From NCBI GenBank assembly GCA_900314605.1, contig OMVX01000015.1, positions 1 to 64,000 on the forward strand: a stretch of 64,000 nucleotides of DNA, given 5' to 3'. The notes under the pieces were generated by a model, which saw only the letters and a program-made list of their open reading frames with translations, was not told where the DNA came from and searched no databases. Below are positions 7,985 through 18,260 of this stretch, piece after piece (position 1 is the first letter of the stretch; the number at the start of each line of letters is the position of its first letter). This DNA is from an uncultured Methanobrevibacter sp. (GTDB lineage: Archaea > Methanobacteriota > Methanobacteria > Methanobacteriales > Methanobacteriaceae). The translations under genes were made by a program, and so were the position numbers.

Positions 7985-8162
7985 ATTCACCTCAAAATTT
8001 AATATTTCTAAAAATATTTATATAATCTATTATATTCTTCAAACAAAATAAATATTTCGCAATAATAAGTGACAAAATAAAATAAAAAAATGTTTAAATC
8101 AAATATAAAATAAAATTCCAAGCGTACAACCCTAATAATATAAGGTTACCCCATATAACTTG
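7985..8162 (-). promoter_or_regulatory. Conserved upstream region, copy A (secreted-protein gene)
   Basis: About 178 bases align along their whole length with 20831-21009 with few gaps. They include the GAGGTGA ribosome-binding site, an AAGTGACA block, the block around TTTAAATCAAATATAAAATA, and GTACAAC...TAATATAAGGTT. Both copies lie immediately upstream of leftward genes for exported proteins whose coding parts are unrelated. The conservation over poorly constrained AT-rich DNA suggests either shared regulation or a recent recombination. Confidence 0.85.
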
Positions 8163-8590
8163 TGTACTTATTTTTAAAATTACATAATACTTTAAATTTA
8201 TGATTAAAAGTTTATGCACTGCATTAAGAACAAATATGAATTACTAATATAATCCTTTTTTTTAGTGATTAATCTGTCCTTATTATAATAATTTGAAATT
8301 TAGATGAATTTTTCGTAAATAAGTATTTAAGTATATTATTGATGGAGAAAATGTAGAATAATAATCATTATTTTTGTAGAAGTTACTTTGAAATACGATT
8401 TTAAAAACTGAATATAAAGCAATATTATCTAAAACAACACTTATTTAAATAAAAATATTTAAACTTAAAAAAAACATAAAATAACTAAATTTATGTAAAT
8501 AAGTTAAAATCCATAAAAAAATACAAAAAACCACTATCAAATTGCTGGAACTTTAATTTTTATAGAATTTTGGAATATTAAAAGAATAAA
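8163..8590. other. Non-coding AT-rich stretch, possibly containing further transposase debris
   Basis: No open gene is visible. Around 8338-8450 the forward strand reads in short, shifted pieces (IDGENVE, then YFCRSYFEI-like) that could be an eroded upstream part of the transposase remnant at 8594. This is a weak reading. Confidence 0.3.
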
Positions 8591-8593
8591 GTA

Positions 8594-8874
8594 AACTTAT
8601 ATATGATAAAGAAAAATCTAATAATATTGATTGATAAAAAATACTCTAAAAATGACTTTATTAATAAAATATTATGGAAATTTATCATTCCTAACTTAAT
8701 AAATTAATTATACCAATTGAAAACTCTAATATCCCGTCGACAAATAATAAAATTGAAAATATCTTTCAAAAAATATTTCCAAAAAATATAAAAAGAAGAA
8801 TGAAAATAGAAAAAGGGCTTTTAACAAGATTTATGTTAAAACTAAATTATTGGAACATGAATAATGCCAATTAA
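8594..8874 (+). pseudogene. Transposase C-terminal remnant with a frameshift
   Basis: One frame reads LIDKKYSKNDFINKILWKF, then a shift near 8690 leads to a frame containing PIENSNIPSTNNKIENIFQ, IKRRMKIEKGLLTRF and LKLNYWNMNNAN-stop. The pattern 'IPSTNNKIEN.F', 'K..K...G....' and a terminal 'WN' is typical of C-terminal ends of archaeal transposases. The remnant ends five bases before a 24-bp sequence identical to the right end of the MITE at 10.4 kb. That suggests this element family could have mobilised the MITE. The family name cannot be assigned without a search. Confidence 0.65.
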
Positions 8875-8879
8875 AATTT

Positions 8880-8903
8880 ATCACACAAGTTTTTGAAAGT
8901 GCC
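8880..8903 (-). mobile_element. Right terminal inverted repeat of the decayed insertion element
   Basis: The sequence (ATCACACAAG...GAAAGTGCC, 24 bases) is identical to 10492-10515, the right end of the MITE. It directly follows the transposase remnant and probably marks the IS end. Its left partner was not found. Confidence 0.75.
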
Positions 8904-9060
8904 CCATTTTTTTTGTTCTAAAACTTTATTAATATAAACAAAGTAATAATTTAATGGTTAATAAAAAACAATTTTAAATTTATATATTTTTTTATTTAAA
9001 ATGTTTTATTTCATATTTATAATTAGAATTTTTCTTATTTAGGTTAATTGGAGATTTTAA

Positions 9061-10083
9061 ATGACATGTAGTATTTTAACTGGTGGAGCATGGGGAGATG
9101 AAGGTAAAGGTAAATGTATTACTTACCTTTGCAGAAATGATAAACCTGATATTATTGCACGTGCAGGTGTAGGTCCAAATGCAGGACATTCTGTTGAATT
9201 TGATGGTGAAAAATATGGTTTAAGACTTATTCCATCTGGTTTTGTTCACACTGGTGGGGAATTAATGATTGGTGCAGGGGTTTTAGTTGACCCTGAAGTG
9301 TTTTTCCAGGAAATTGAAGAATTAAAAAAGTATAATGTTGGTGAAAGAACATTAATCGATAAAAGATGTAGTATTATTAAACCAGAACATCGTGAAAGGG
9401 ATAAGAAATCTGATCATTTATCTAAAAAAATTGGAAGTACTGGTTCTGGATGTGGTCCTGCTAATGCTGATAGGGTTTTAAGAGTTTCTGATTTGGCACA
9501 GGATATTCCTGAACTTGAAGATTACATTACTGATGTTTCACTTAATGTAAACAATGCTTTAGATGAAGGTAGAGATGTTTTTATTGAAGGTTCACAAGGA
9601 TTTTCTTTATCTTTATTTTATGGTACTTACCCTTATGTAACCAGTAAAGATACATGTGCAAGTACTTTTGCTGCTGATGTTGGTATTGGTCCAACTAAAG
9701 TTGATGAGGTTATTAATGTATTTAAAGCATATATTACAAGAGTAGGTGAAGGACCATTCCCTACTGAAATGACTCAAGAAGAAGCTGAAGCAAAAGGCCT
9801 TGAAGAGTATGGAGTAGTAACTGGTAGACGTAGAAGAATTGGTCATTTTGATATGGATCTTGCAAAAGAATCTTGTAGAATTAACGGTGCAACTCAAATT
9901 GCTTTAACTTGTGTTGATAAATTATATCCTGATTGTGCAAGAACACAGGATTATTCAGTTTTATCTGCTGATACTAAAAAATTCATTGATGAGATTCAAA
10001 CTGCTACTGGTGTTCCAGTAACTATTATCTCTACCGGTCCAGACTTAAAGGACACAATTGATTTAAGAGACGAATTATTATAG
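9061..10083 (+). CDS. purA: Adenylosuccinate synthetase
   Basis: PurA joins IMP and aspartate with GTP to make adenylosuccinate, the first step from IMP to AMP. The N-terminus has the phosphate-binding [11 protein letters not shown] motif, followed by [13 protein letters not shown] with the catalytic His. Other motifs are [18 protein letters not shown] and [10 protein letters not shown]. At 340 residues it is the short archaeal form (bacterial enzymes have about 430). GGAG lies 8 bases before the ATG. The gene is alone, downstream of an insertion-element end and upstream of a MITE. The enzyme acts in the cytoplasm. Confidence 0.95.
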   Translation: MTCSILTGGAWGDEGKGKCITYLCRNDKPDIIARAGVGPNAGHSVEFDGEKYGLRLIPSGFVHTGGELMIGAGVLVDPEVFFQEIEELKKYNVGERTLIDKRCSIIKPEHRERDKKSDHLSKKIGSTGSGCGPANADRVLRVSDLAQDIPELEDYITDVSLNVNNALDEGRDVFIEGSQGFSLSLFYGTYPYVTSKDTCASTFAADVGIGPTKVDEVINVFKAYITRVGEGPFPTEMTQEEAEAKGLEEYGVVTGRRRRIGHFDMDLAKESCRINGATQIALTCVDKLYPDCARTQDYSVLSADTKKFIDEIQTATGVPVTIISTGPDLKDTIDLRDELL

Positions 10084-10364
10084 TTTTAACTTATTTTCTA
10101 ATAAGATTATTATTATAAAAACTTCTTTTTTATTTTTATTCTTCCATAACACAATTTCTTTTTTTTTATGATTTTTAGTTTTATCAATTTCAAGAATTTT
10201 TTAAAAATTTAATATAATATTCCTTATTTAAATTAGTATCTTATTAATTTGAATAAAAATTAGCTGAATAATTTTATTATATTTAATTAAATTATAAAAT
10301 CTATAATATTCTAAACATTTTAATAAGTTTGAAAATATTTAAAAATTCTTAATTGAGAGATTAT

Positions 10365-10515
10365 GGCACTTTCAAAAACTTATGTGATTTTAATTTTTAC
10401 AAGTTACACAACCCAAAAATTATCCATCGATTTATGATTTATTTTTAATTTAAAAATTTATTCTAAGGTAAAAAAAATGGAAATAAAAGTTATCACACAA
10501 GTTTTTGAAAGTGCC
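10365..10515. mobile_element. MITE-like element, 151 bp with 24-bp terminal inverted repeats
   Basis: The left end (10365-10388, GGCACTTTCAAAAACTTATG...) and right end (10492-10515) are inverted copies with 23 of 24 bases matching. The interior is non-coding. The right end is identical to the terminus beside the transposase remnant at 8594-8874. It lies 51 bases upstream of the adhesin start codon at 10567, so it may contain or disrupt that gene's promoter. The rest of the purA-adhesin gap shows no gene. Confidence 0.85.
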
Positions 10516-10566
10516 GAGATTATTTTTCTCTAAAGTTTTATATTAGTATATAACTAATATATATTT

Positions 10567-12387
10567 ATGAATAAGGTATCAAATTTTTTTATATTAAAAA
10601 TTTTTATTATAATAATTTTAGGATTTTCATTAATATCAGCTATTAATGCTGAAGAATTTGAAACAGATATAAATGATGCTTTTTTATCTGACGATGCAAA
10701 TGAAATTTCTCAAGATATTAGAGAAGACAAACCAATTTCTAATGTTTCAAATGGTTCATTTGCAGATTTATCTAAAGAAATTAACAATACTCCTGAAGGA
10801 GATGTTTTAGTTTTATCTAAAGATTATAAGTATTCTAATACAGATAATTCATCTAATAAAGGTATAATTATATCTAAAGCAATAACCATTGATGGTAGCG
10901 GCCATACTATTTATGGTTGTTTACTATCAAGGATTTTTAATATTACTGCTAATAATGTAATTATTAAAAATTTAACTTTTGTCGGTGGCTGTGCATTTGG
11001 AAGATATGATAATATTCCTGTTGGTGGTGGAGCAATCTATTGGGCTGGAACTAATGGATATTTAGAGGATTGTCAATTTATAAATAATATGGCTTCAGGT
11101 ATTGAAGATGATCCATATGAAAAAGCCATAGAATATTATGATGAACAATCCGGTTTGTATTATTATTCATATAACCTAAGGCCTGTTGGGGCAAGAACTA
11201 ATGAAGGTGGTGCTATTGTTTGGTTTGGAGAGAACGGAACTGTTTCAAGGTGCTTATTTAAGGAGAATTCTCTTGATTATCCTAATGGTGGTGGAGCAAT
11301 TTTTTGGAGAGGAAATAATGGTAAAGTTTTAGATTCCGAATTTTATAATAATTGGGCTTTTGTTGGTTCAGCTATTTATTGGACAGGGTCTAATGCTTAT
11401 ATTAACTCTTCCATTTTTATAAATGAAGGAGTTTCGGATGATGGTATTTTTTGGAAGGCTAATAAGGGGTCTATAGAAAATTCAGTTTTACTTTCATCTA
11501 ATAACAGGGATGTTATATATTTATATAGTGGTAAAATAAGTGCTGAACATAATTGGTGGGGTCAAACTTTAACTAACATTAATTTGATTCAAAAATCTTT
11601 AAAAGTTAAGAGTTTTTATATTTTAAATCTTACTGCAAATAAGAATTTTGTTAAAAAGGGTGAAAAATTTACTATTTATGGTGATTTAAACCTTTTAAAA
11701 AATGCTAGTGGTATTTATAAAGTTCCTTTTAATCTTAGTCTTGATTTCAGATTACCTGGAGGAAAAAAAGTAAGACTTGTAAATGGGACTTTTAGTTATT
11801 CTTTTATTGCAAAAAACACAGGATTTATTAATTTAACTTTAGATGCTAATAAAATTATTGTAAAAATTAGTCCTAAAACTAGATTTGCAGATAATAAAAA
11901 TATTACTGCTTATTATGGTTCAAATGTTCTTTATAAAATCAGAGTTTTTGATGAAAATGGCCATTTAGCTAAACATCAAAAGATCAAATTTACTATTAAT
12001 AATAAAGTAAAATATATTTATACTAATGCAAATGCTTATGTATATTTAAAATTTAAAAAAGTTGGAAAAAATATTATTAAAGCAGCATATAAAGACATAA
12101 AAGCTATTAATACAGTAAATATTAAATCTACTTTAATTACTAAAAATTTAACTAAAAAATATAATAGATTGGCTATATTTCCAGTTAAAGTTTTAAATTC
12201 TAAAGGTAAAGCTTATTCTAATAGACTTGTAAAAGTAGCATTTAAAGGAAGATATTTTAAATTTAAAACTAATTCTAAAGGATATGTTTTTTTGATTATT
12301 CCTAAAAAATTAAAAGTTGGTAATCATCTTATAAAAATATCTGCAAACGGTTTGGTCAATACAAATATTATAAAAGTTATAAAATAG
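10567..12387 (+). CDS. Adhesin-like secreted protein with parallel beta-helix and Ig-like domains
   Basis: This 606-residue surface protein has an N-terminal signal segment (residues 8-28) followed by an acidic linker. A right-handed beta-helix region runs from about 60 to 340 (GGGAIYW, GGAIVWF and GGGAIFW turns with buried Asn/Cys/Phe strands). Two or three Ig-like repeats complete it (about 350-606). The last ones contain KTNSKGYVFLIIPKKLKVGN, the type found in methanogen adhesin-like proteins. No obvious C-terminal anchor is seen. Such proteins are thought to bind host or microbial surfaces. No clear ribosome-binding site precedes the ATG, and a MITE ends 51 bases upstream. Confidence 0.82.
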   Translation: MNKVSNFFILKIFIIIILGFSLISAINAEEFETDINDAFLSDDANEISQDIREDKPISNVSNGSFADLSKEINNTPEGDVLVLSKDYKYSNTDNSSNKGIIISKAITIDGSGHTIYGCLLSRIFNITANNVIIKNLTFVGGCAFGRYDNIPVGGGAIYWAGTNGYLEDCQFINNMASGIEDDPYEKAIEYYDEQSGLYYYSYNLRPVGARTNEGGAIVWFGENGTVSRCLFKENSLDYPNGGGAIFWRGNNGKVLDSEFYNNWAFVGSAIYWTGSNAYINSSIFINEGVSDDGIFWKANKGSIENSVLLSSNNRDVIYLYSGKISAEHNWWGQTLTNINLIQKSLKVKSFYILNLTANKNFVKKGEKFTIYGDLNLLKNASGIYKVPFNLSLDFRLPGGKKVRLVNGTFSYSFIAKNTGFINLTLDANKIIVKISPKTRFADNKNITAYYGSNVLYKIRVFDENGHLAKHQKIKFTINNKVKYIYTNANAYVYLKFKKVGKNIIKAAYKDIKAINTVNIKSTLITKNLTKKYNRLAIFPVKVLNSKGKAYSNRLVKVAFKGRYFKFKTNSKGYVFLIIPKKLKVGNHLIKISANGLVNTNIIKVIK

Positions 12388-12604
12388 TTTTCAGCTTTAA
12401 TCCAATTTATTTTCTTTTTTTTATTTATTTTCTTTTTTGTTTTATATGTTTATTCTATTATTTTATTGAAATTTATAATAAAATAAATAATCAATTAATA
12501 TTAAAATGAAATTCTTAATTTTTTAATTTCTAAGAGACTATTTTAATCAATTAACTTTAAATTATAATAAATTATCATAATAGTTGTCAAGATTATATAT
12601 GAAA

Positions 12605-13357
12605 TTATTTTATCTCTAATTCAAATAATGGATTTAATGTTTTATATCTACCATACTTAATACTATTATATACATAATCTCCAGATTTTTGAATAGACTC
12701 TTTAAGTTCGTTACCTTTAATCATATATCCTGCAAGTGCAGCAGCAAAGGTACATCCACTGCCGTGTGTATTATCTGTTTCTATCAAGTCTTGTTTTAAA
12801 ATCTCAATTTCTCCATCATAGATAATATTATTTCCATCAAGATGTCCACCTGTAATTATAGTATTAGATTTTTTTCCAATAATCTCTGCTGCTTTAATTC
12901 CATCATCTAAATTATTAATTTTCATATTAGCTAATTGTTCTGCTTCACTAATATTTGGACATACAATTAATCCTTTAGGAATAAGATATTTCATTAAATA
13001 TTTAGGAAACTTATCTTTTGATAGATTTCCTCCTGAAGTAGAAACCATTACCGGATCAATTACAAGTTCCAAGTCATATTCATCTATTTTTTCACTTACA
13101 AGTTTAATAATTTCTTTTGAATATAACATACCGGTTTTTCCGTAATGAAGATGGTAATCATTAGCTATAGCATCAATTTGCATAGATATAAAATCAGTAT
13201 CAACCTCTTCAATACCATAAACCTTTGAGGGGCCCTGTGCAGTAATTGCAGTTATTACACCTGTTCCATGTATTCCAAGTGCACTGAATGTTTTAATATC
13301 TGTAAATATTCCTGCTCCACCTGATGGGTCTAATCCTGCAATACTAAATCCTATCAT
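12605..13357 (-). CDS. thiD: Hydroxymethylpyrimidine (phosphate) kinase
   Basis: ThiD phosphorylates HMP and HMP-phosphate in thiamine synthesis. Ribokinase-fold motifs are visible: AGLDPSGGAGIFTDIKTFSALG at the start, VIDPVMVSTSGG near residue 105, and the C-terminal DNTHGSGCTFAAALAG anion hole with its catalytic Asp. It is 250 residues long, so it is single-domain. The larger archaeal form carries a fused ThiN domain, which is absent here. It lies 14 bases downstream of cofC and is probably cotranscribed with it and proS. Confidence 0.93.
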   Translation of the reverse strand: MIGFSIAGLDPSGGAGIFTDIKTFSALGIHGTGVITAITAQGPSKVYGIEEVDTDFISMQIDAIANDYHLHYGKTGMLYSKEIIKLVSEKIDEYDLELVIDPVMVSTSGGNLSKDKFPKYLMKYLIPKGLIVCPNISEAEQLANMKINNLDDGIKAAEIIGKKSNTIITGGHLDGNNIIYDGEIEILKQDLIETDNTHGSGCTFAAALAGYMIKGNELKESIQKSGDYVYNSIKYGRYKTLNPLFELEIK

Positions 13358-13371
13358 ATTATCATCTATTA

Positions 13372-14064
13372 TTAGTCTCTTTCAACAATTAGTCTTTCAG
13401 GGCCATGAACACTTCTAACATGAATATTTAATGACTGTAAATATTCTTTAGTTTTAGTTCCATCTCCATGGATAATTATTTCCCCTAAATCTTCAGTAGT
13501 ATTCACATCCATTGCCATATAAAATGAATCATGAACAATTGGTGTAAATTTATTTATATCTGCCTGTTTTATATGTTTTATGAAACTAAAATCTCCAAAT
13601 TTCATTTCAATAGAATTAGGACTAATAAGAAGTGCATTTGTTCCTCCACCTTTAGATGGAACGATTACAAAATGCATTAATTGTGTCTGTTCAATAAACA
13701 TGCCTATATTAGTTTTACCAATTAGTGGAACATCAGAAGGTAGTATAATAACTTTTTGAACCTTATCTTTAACTTCATCCATTGCCTGTTTTAGGGCATT
13801 ATTTAAACTTTTTTCTTTAGGATTATCCTCTTCAACAATAGTTTTTAAATCCATATTATGAGCATATTCTAATACTTCTTTATCAGCACTGATTATGTAT
13901 ATATCATCAACATTATCTCTAAGTGCTTCTGTAACATCATTGAGCATAGCTTTTAATAAATTTTCCCTTTCTTCTAAAGTTAAAAAAGGAGATAACCTGG
14001 TTTTTGCATTGGAAAATTTACTTACCGGAATTATAGCATATATTTTATCCATTTCTTCATCCAT
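13372..14064 (-). CDS. cofC: 2-phospho-L-lactate guanylyltransferase
   Basis: CofC activates 2-phospholactate (or phosphoenolpyruvate) with GTP for coenzyme F420 side-chain assembly. The nucleotidyltransferase fold is recognisable: IIPVSKFSNAKTRLSPFLT near residue 10, the ILPSDVPLIG metal/nucleotide motif near 115, and PSKGGGTNALL near 145. At 230 residues the length fits archaeal CofC. GGGG lies before the ATG at 14064. A second ATG four codons later is possible. It lies between proS and thiD, all leftward. F420 is central to methanogenesis. Confidence 0.92.
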   Translation of the reverse strand: MDEEMDKIYAIIPVSKFSNAKTRLSPFLTLEERENLLKAMLNDVTEALRDNVDDIYIISADKEVLEYAHNMDLKTIVEEDNPKEKSLNNALKQAMDEVKDKVQKVIILPSDVPLIGKTNIGMFIEQTQLMHFVIVPSKGGGTNALLISPNSIEMKFGDFSFIKHIKQADINKFTPIVHDSFYMAMDVNTTEDLGEIIIHGDGTKTKEYLQSLNIHVRSVHGPERLIVERD

Positions 14065-14128
14065 TTATATTCCCCGATATTTTTTTTAAGTCTGAATATA
14101 ATTTTTATAAATGTTTATTTAAGAAAAA

Positions 14129-15538
14129 TTAATATGTTTTAGCAATCGAACCAATATGTTTAGCTTTCTTTCCACAGTGAATACAGACTTTTTCTGTATC
14201 ATCATCTAAATCTTCATAAATACCTAAAACGTCCATATCAGTTTCTTCTTCAATTGCTTTTCCACATTCAGTATCTCCACACCAGTAAAATTTGCTAATT
14301 TTTCCATCTTCTGTAGTGGATTTTAAATTTTCTTTTTCTTCTACAAGTTCAAGAGATTCATTAAATTTTGCCCATGCCTTATCATATAAGTTATCATGGA
14401 TTGTATTTAAGAGGTTTTTTATGTTTACTGGAAGGTCATCATCTATACTTAGTTCTGATTTTTCACCGTTATCTCTTCTAACATATATTATTTTATTATT
14501 TTCCAAATCTCTTGGTCCGAGTTCAATTCTAAGTGGACTGCCTTTTTGTTCTATATCAAAGAATTTTTTTCCAGGTCTTAAATCCCTATCATCAATACTA
14601 ACCCTAATATTCAAATCTTCAAGTGATTTTTTTATCTCCCTACATTTAGATAAAACTTCTTCCTGACCTTTTTTAAATAGAATAGGTACAATAACAACCT
14701 GCTTAGGTGCTACAGTAGGTGGTAAAATTAGTCCTTTATCATCTCCATGTATTGCAATTAAAGATGCAATTACCCTATCAGATAATCCATAACAGGTCTG
14801 ATATCCATATTCATGTTGACCTTCTTTATTTTCAAAGGTAATATCAAAGGTTTTTGCAAAAGTTTGACCTAAATTATGTACAGTTGCAATCTGTAAGGTT
14901 TTACCATCAGGGAAAATAGTATCAAATGCTATAGTATACTCTGCACCTGGGAATTTATCCCATACTGGTCTGTTACTAATCAAATAAGGAATTGCTAATT
15001 TATCAAAAATATCTTTATAAATTTCAATACCTGTTTGAACCTGTTTATCTGCTTCTTCAGCTGATGAATGAACAGTATGTACTTCTGCAAATGATGTAAT
15101 TTCACGAACCCTTATAAGGGGCCTTGTATGTTTAGTTTCATATCTGAATGTATTTACTTTTTGATAAACTTTGATTGGTAAATCAATATGTGATCTTATC
15201 CAAAGTGAAAACATAGGATATATTGCAGTTTCACTTGTTGGTCTTAGAGCTAATTTTTCATTTAGTTCTTTTTGACCTCCATGTGTAATCCAGTATACTT
15301 CATCTTCAAATCCTTTAACATGTATACCTTCTTTTGCAAGTTCACTTTCTGGAATTAAAAGAGGAAATAAGGTTTCATCATGATCCTTATCAAGTAAATC
15401 AGTTAAATAATTATAAAAATGTTTTCTTATTTGAAATCCGTAAGGTCTCCATACAGACATACCTTTAATAGGATATCTGGAATCAATTATATCTGCAGTT
15501 TCTAGAATATTATGAAACCATTCACTAAAATTCTCCAC
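14129..15538 (-). CDS. proS: Prolyl-tRNA synthetase (archaeal/eukaryal type)
   Basis: Charges tRNA-Pro. Class II core motifs are present: [17 protein letters not shown] near the N-terminus, [17 protein letters not shown], the motif-2 region [24 protein letters not shown], and motif 3 [10 protein letters not shown]. The C-terminus is the archaeal zinc-binding extension with C-x4-C (CGDTEC) and C-x2-C (CIHCGK), ending in Tyr as is typical of this class. The 469-residue length is normal. The start is a GTG, chosen because GGTGAT sits just upstream. It leads the proS-cofC-thiD cluster. Confidence 0.95.
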   Translation of the reverse strand: MENFSEWFHNILETADIIDSRYPIKGMSVWRPYGFQIRKHFYNYLTDLLDKDHDETLFPLLIPESELAKEGIHVKGFEDEVYWITHGGQKELNEKLALRPTSETAIYPMFSLWIRSHIDLPIKVYQKVNTFRYETKHTRPLIRVREITSFAEVHTVHSSAEEADKQVQTGIEIYKDIFDKLAIPYLISNRPVWDKFPGAEYTIAFDTIFPDGKTLQIATVHNLGQTFAKTFDITFENKEGQHEYGYQTCYGLSDRVIASLIAIHGDDKGLILPPTVAPKQVVIVPILFKKGQEEVLSKCREIKKSLEDLNIRVSIDDRDLRPGKKFFDIEQKGSPLRIELGPRDLENNKIIYVRRDNGEKSELSIDDDLPVNIKNLLNTIHDNLYDKAWAKFNESLELVEEKENLKSTTEDGKISKFYWCGDTECGKAIEEETDMDVLGIYEDLDDDTEKVCIHCGKKAKHIGSIAKTY

Positions 15539-16013
15539 TATATCACCTAATTTTATTACAATATATATTAAATTTTATATTATTAAAAATTATTATTAAA
15601 ATTTCAGTATTTTTATAAACAATTTTTCCATTTAATTTAAAAGAATTATTTTATTATAGTTTTAAAGTATTTTTTGTATTTTTTTAATTAATTTTTAAAA
15701 TTAAATTCAATGAATTATTCTATTATAGTTTAAAAATAATTTAAAAACAATAATTGGAAATGTAATTTATTAATGATTTAAACAATTATAAAATTATATC
15801 TTAAAGAATAATTCATAAGTACTAATACATTTAATATCTTTTTTTTAATTAATAAAATTATATTATAATATTTAATATTAATTGAATATAGTGAAAAATA
15901 TACTTAAAATCTGAATTTATCAAAAATTATTTTATTGAATATTAACAAAATTATAAATATAATATATAAAATTATTTTTTTAATATTAATCTCTAATTAT
16001 AGGTGAAAATATA
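15539..16013. other. Divergent AT-rich intergenic region
   Basis: This separates proS (leftward) from egsA (rightward) and should hold both promoters. No gene, RNA or clear repeat is visible. Several TATA-like strings exist, but they cannot be distinguished from background AT-richness. Confidence 0.5.
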
Positions 16014-17057
16014 ATGGATTCTAAAACTATTCAAATGCCAAGGGAAGTTCATATTGGTCCCAATGTTATAAATGACACTGGTAAAATATCCAAAGACCTT
16101 AAACTTCCAGGTGAACCTTTAGTTGTTACAGGAAACCGTACATTAAAAATTGGAGGTCAATTAGTATATGATAGTTTAGAAGATGCAGGTTTCAATCCTG
16201 AAATTATTCAGATTAAAAATGCTACTCCAAGGGATGTTGAATCTGTTGAAAGTAAACTTTCAGAAAATTCATTTGCTTTAGGAGTTGGTGGTGGAAAAGT
16301 TATTGATGTAGCAAAACTTGCTGCAACCAATAAAAAGTCTTATTTTATTTCAATTCCAACTACTGCATCACATGATGGTATTGCTTCACCTATGGCATCT
16401 ATTAAAAATTCCAAAGAATCAGTTTCACTTAAAGCACAAGCTCCTATGGCGCTTATTGCTGATTCTGAAATTTTAAAAAATGCCCCATTCAGATTTTTAG
16501 CTTCAGGATGTGCAGATATTGTATCAAATTATACTGCAGTTAAAGATTGGAGACTTGCAAAAAGACTTCAAAATGAAAATTTCTCAGAATCTGCTGCTGC
16601 ATTATCTATTATGTCAGCAAAATTAATTATACAATCTGCAGATAGTATTAAAGAAGGTTTAGAACTTTCATCAAGACTTGTAGCTAAAATGTTATTTAGT
16701 AGTGGTATGGCTATTAGTATTGCAGGTTCAAGTCGTCCTGCAAGTGGTAGTGAGCATTTATTTTCCCATGCTCTTGATCAAATTGCTAAAAAACCAGCAT
16801 TACATGGTGAACAATGTGGTATTGGTACTATAATGATGATGAAATTATATGGTGGAAACTGGAAATGTATTAGAGATTCATTAAAACGTATGAAAGCTCC
16901 TACAACTGCAGAAGAAATAGGTATTGATAAAGATGAAATTATTGAAGCTTTAACAATTGCTCATACTATTCGTCCTGATCGTTATACAATTCTAGGTGAT
17001 AGAGGAATTTCACCAGATGCAGCACGTAGATTAGCTATTGATACTGGAGTAATTTAG
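16014..17057 (+). CDS. egsA: sn-glycerol-1-phosphate dehydrogenase
   Basis: EgsA reduces dihydroxyacetone phosphate to sn-glycerol-1-phosphate, which sets the stereochemistry of archaeal membrane lipids. The protein has the iron/zinc alcohol-dehydrogenase-like fold: [15 protein letters not shown] (dinucleotide binding) near residue 90, [17 protein letters not shown] near 115, and metal ligands in [28 protein letters not shown] and [13 protein letters not shown]. It is 347 residues, which is normal. GGTGA precedes the ATG. A UPF0179 gene follows after 10 bases. This gene is a firm archaeal marker. Confidence 0.95.
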   Translation: MDSKTIQMPREVHIGPNVINDTGKISKDLKLPGEPLVVTGNRTLKIGGQLVYDSLEDAGFNPEIIQIKNATPRDVESVESKLSENSFALGVGGGKVIDVAKLAATNKKSYFISIPTTASHDGIASPMASIKNSKESVSLKAQAPMALIADSEILKNAPFRFLASGCADIVSNYTAVKDWRLAKRLQNENFSESAAALSIMSAKLIIQSADSIKEGLELSSRLVAKMLFSSGMAISIAGSSRPASGSEHLFSHALDQIAKKPALHGEQCGIGTIMMMKLYGGNWKCIRDSLKRMKAPTTAEEIGIDKDEIIEALTIAHTIRPDRYTILGDRGISPDAARRLAIDTGVI

Positions 17058-17067
17058 AGGAATTAAA

Positions 17068-17505
17068 ATGATAACTTTAGTAGGTAAAGATTTTGCAAAA
17101 GAAGGAGTAAAATTCATATTTTATGGTCCTGCAGAGGAATGTGAAAATTGTAGATTTAAAGCTTCTTGTATTGAACCTTTAGAAAAAAATCGGATGTATG
17201 AAATACTTGCTGTTAGACCAAATTTTCAAAAATGCCCTATTCATGATGATGATAAAGTTGTTCCTGTTGATGTTGAGAGAGCAGATATTCCTATTTTATT
17301 TGATTCTAAAAAGGTATTTGAAGGTTCTACTATAGTTTATGAATATCCTGACTGTGATGAATCATGCCCATATCATGATTTATGTTTTGCAGAAGGTTTA
17401 CTTGAAGAAGATAAAGTAATAATTGTAAAAGATCATGGTAAATTCTCCAAAAAATGTAAAAAAGGGTTTACATTAAATAAATTAGATGTAAATTTTGTAG
17501 AATAA
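17068..17505 (+). CDS. UPF0179 family cysteine-rich protein
   Basis: This small archaeal protein has unknown function. Its 145 residues include Cys clusters CENCRFKASC (about residues 25-34), a CPIHDD motif, CDESCPYHDLC (about 97-107) and a final Cys near KKCKKGF, which suggests metal or Fe-S binding. A GAGG ribosome-binding site lies before the ATG. Only 10 bases separate it from egsA, so the two are probably cotranscribed. The family is recognised by resemblance. No role in lipid synthesis is established. Confidence 0.85.
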   Translation: MITLVGKDFAKEGVKFIFYGPAEECENCRFKASCIEPLEKNRMYEILAVRPNFQKCPIHDDDKVVPVDVERADIPILFDSKKVFEGSTIVYEYPDCDESCPYHDLCFAEGLLEEDKVIIVKDHGKFSKKCKKGFTLNKLDVNFVE

Positions 17506-17632
17506 ATATCATATTTTTATTAAATTTTTAACTATTAACGATATTTTAATTATTTTGTTGTATATATGCACTCATATTTGTTTCAGATGCTCCATAGTGT
17601 ATTTAAACATTAAACATTTAGAGGCATATAAT

Positions 17633-18225
17633 ATGAAAGACATAGAATATTTTAATAAACTATTAAACTAAAAAAAATGGTCTGATAAAACAATAACCAA
17701 CTACAAAACTTTATATATAGTGTATTGTGGAAAATCTTTTATGGAATTACTTGATGGGGCATATCAAGATGAGGAGGATAAAACACCACATTACAGATTA
17801 AAACTTCGTAATAACTTATAGTTGGATAAACCATCTAAAAAACAAATGATTAAGCAAAACACCATCTCCACAAAGAAAAATGGAGTGAAACTACTCTACA
17901 AATATATAGGTATACACATACCTGAATTAGATAAAATAGGTGGAAAAACATTTAACAACAACCCTTCTCAAGAGTTACAATATGAAGATATTATAATAAA
18001 AAAGAAATCAAAGAATCAATGGAAATATCAGACTCTCCCCTTCGGGCATTAATAATTACAAGTGCATTAACTGGCTCTCTGCAAAAAGAAGAAGTGTTAA
18101 TTATGACTATAAGACACTTCATTGAAGATACAAAAGATTATCATCAAATGAAAATTAAAAATAAAAAAAGAAATTATTTAAAAAATATAATTTTGGTGAA
18201 CACCTTAAAAAAAGAAAAAATATAG
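17633..18225 (+). pseudogene. Tyrosine recombinase/integrase pseudogene
   Basis: From an ATG at 17633, one frame gives MKDIEYFNKLLN-stop, then KKWSDKTITNYKTLYIVYCG and KTPHYRLKLRNNL-stop, then a continuing piece with QNTISTKKNGVKLLYKYIGI. A frameshift near 18018 leads to EISDSPLRALIITSALTGS. This matches an integrase N-terminal SAM-like DNA-binding domain followed by the start of the catalytic domain. The segment where the first catalytic Arg belongs (after ALTG) is garbled, and the rest of the catalytic domain is missing. There are two in-frame stops and at least one frameshift, so the gene is dead. No attachment site was found nearby. Confidence 0.8.
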
Positions 18226-18260
18226 AGTTTATTGTAAAAACTCTTAATTATTAAATTATT

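Noticed and set aside
12531-12570. Similarity to 22705-22750 (TTAATCAATTAACTTTA...TTATCAT)
   Set aside because: The shared stretch is short and composed almost only of A and T, so chance cannot be excluded.
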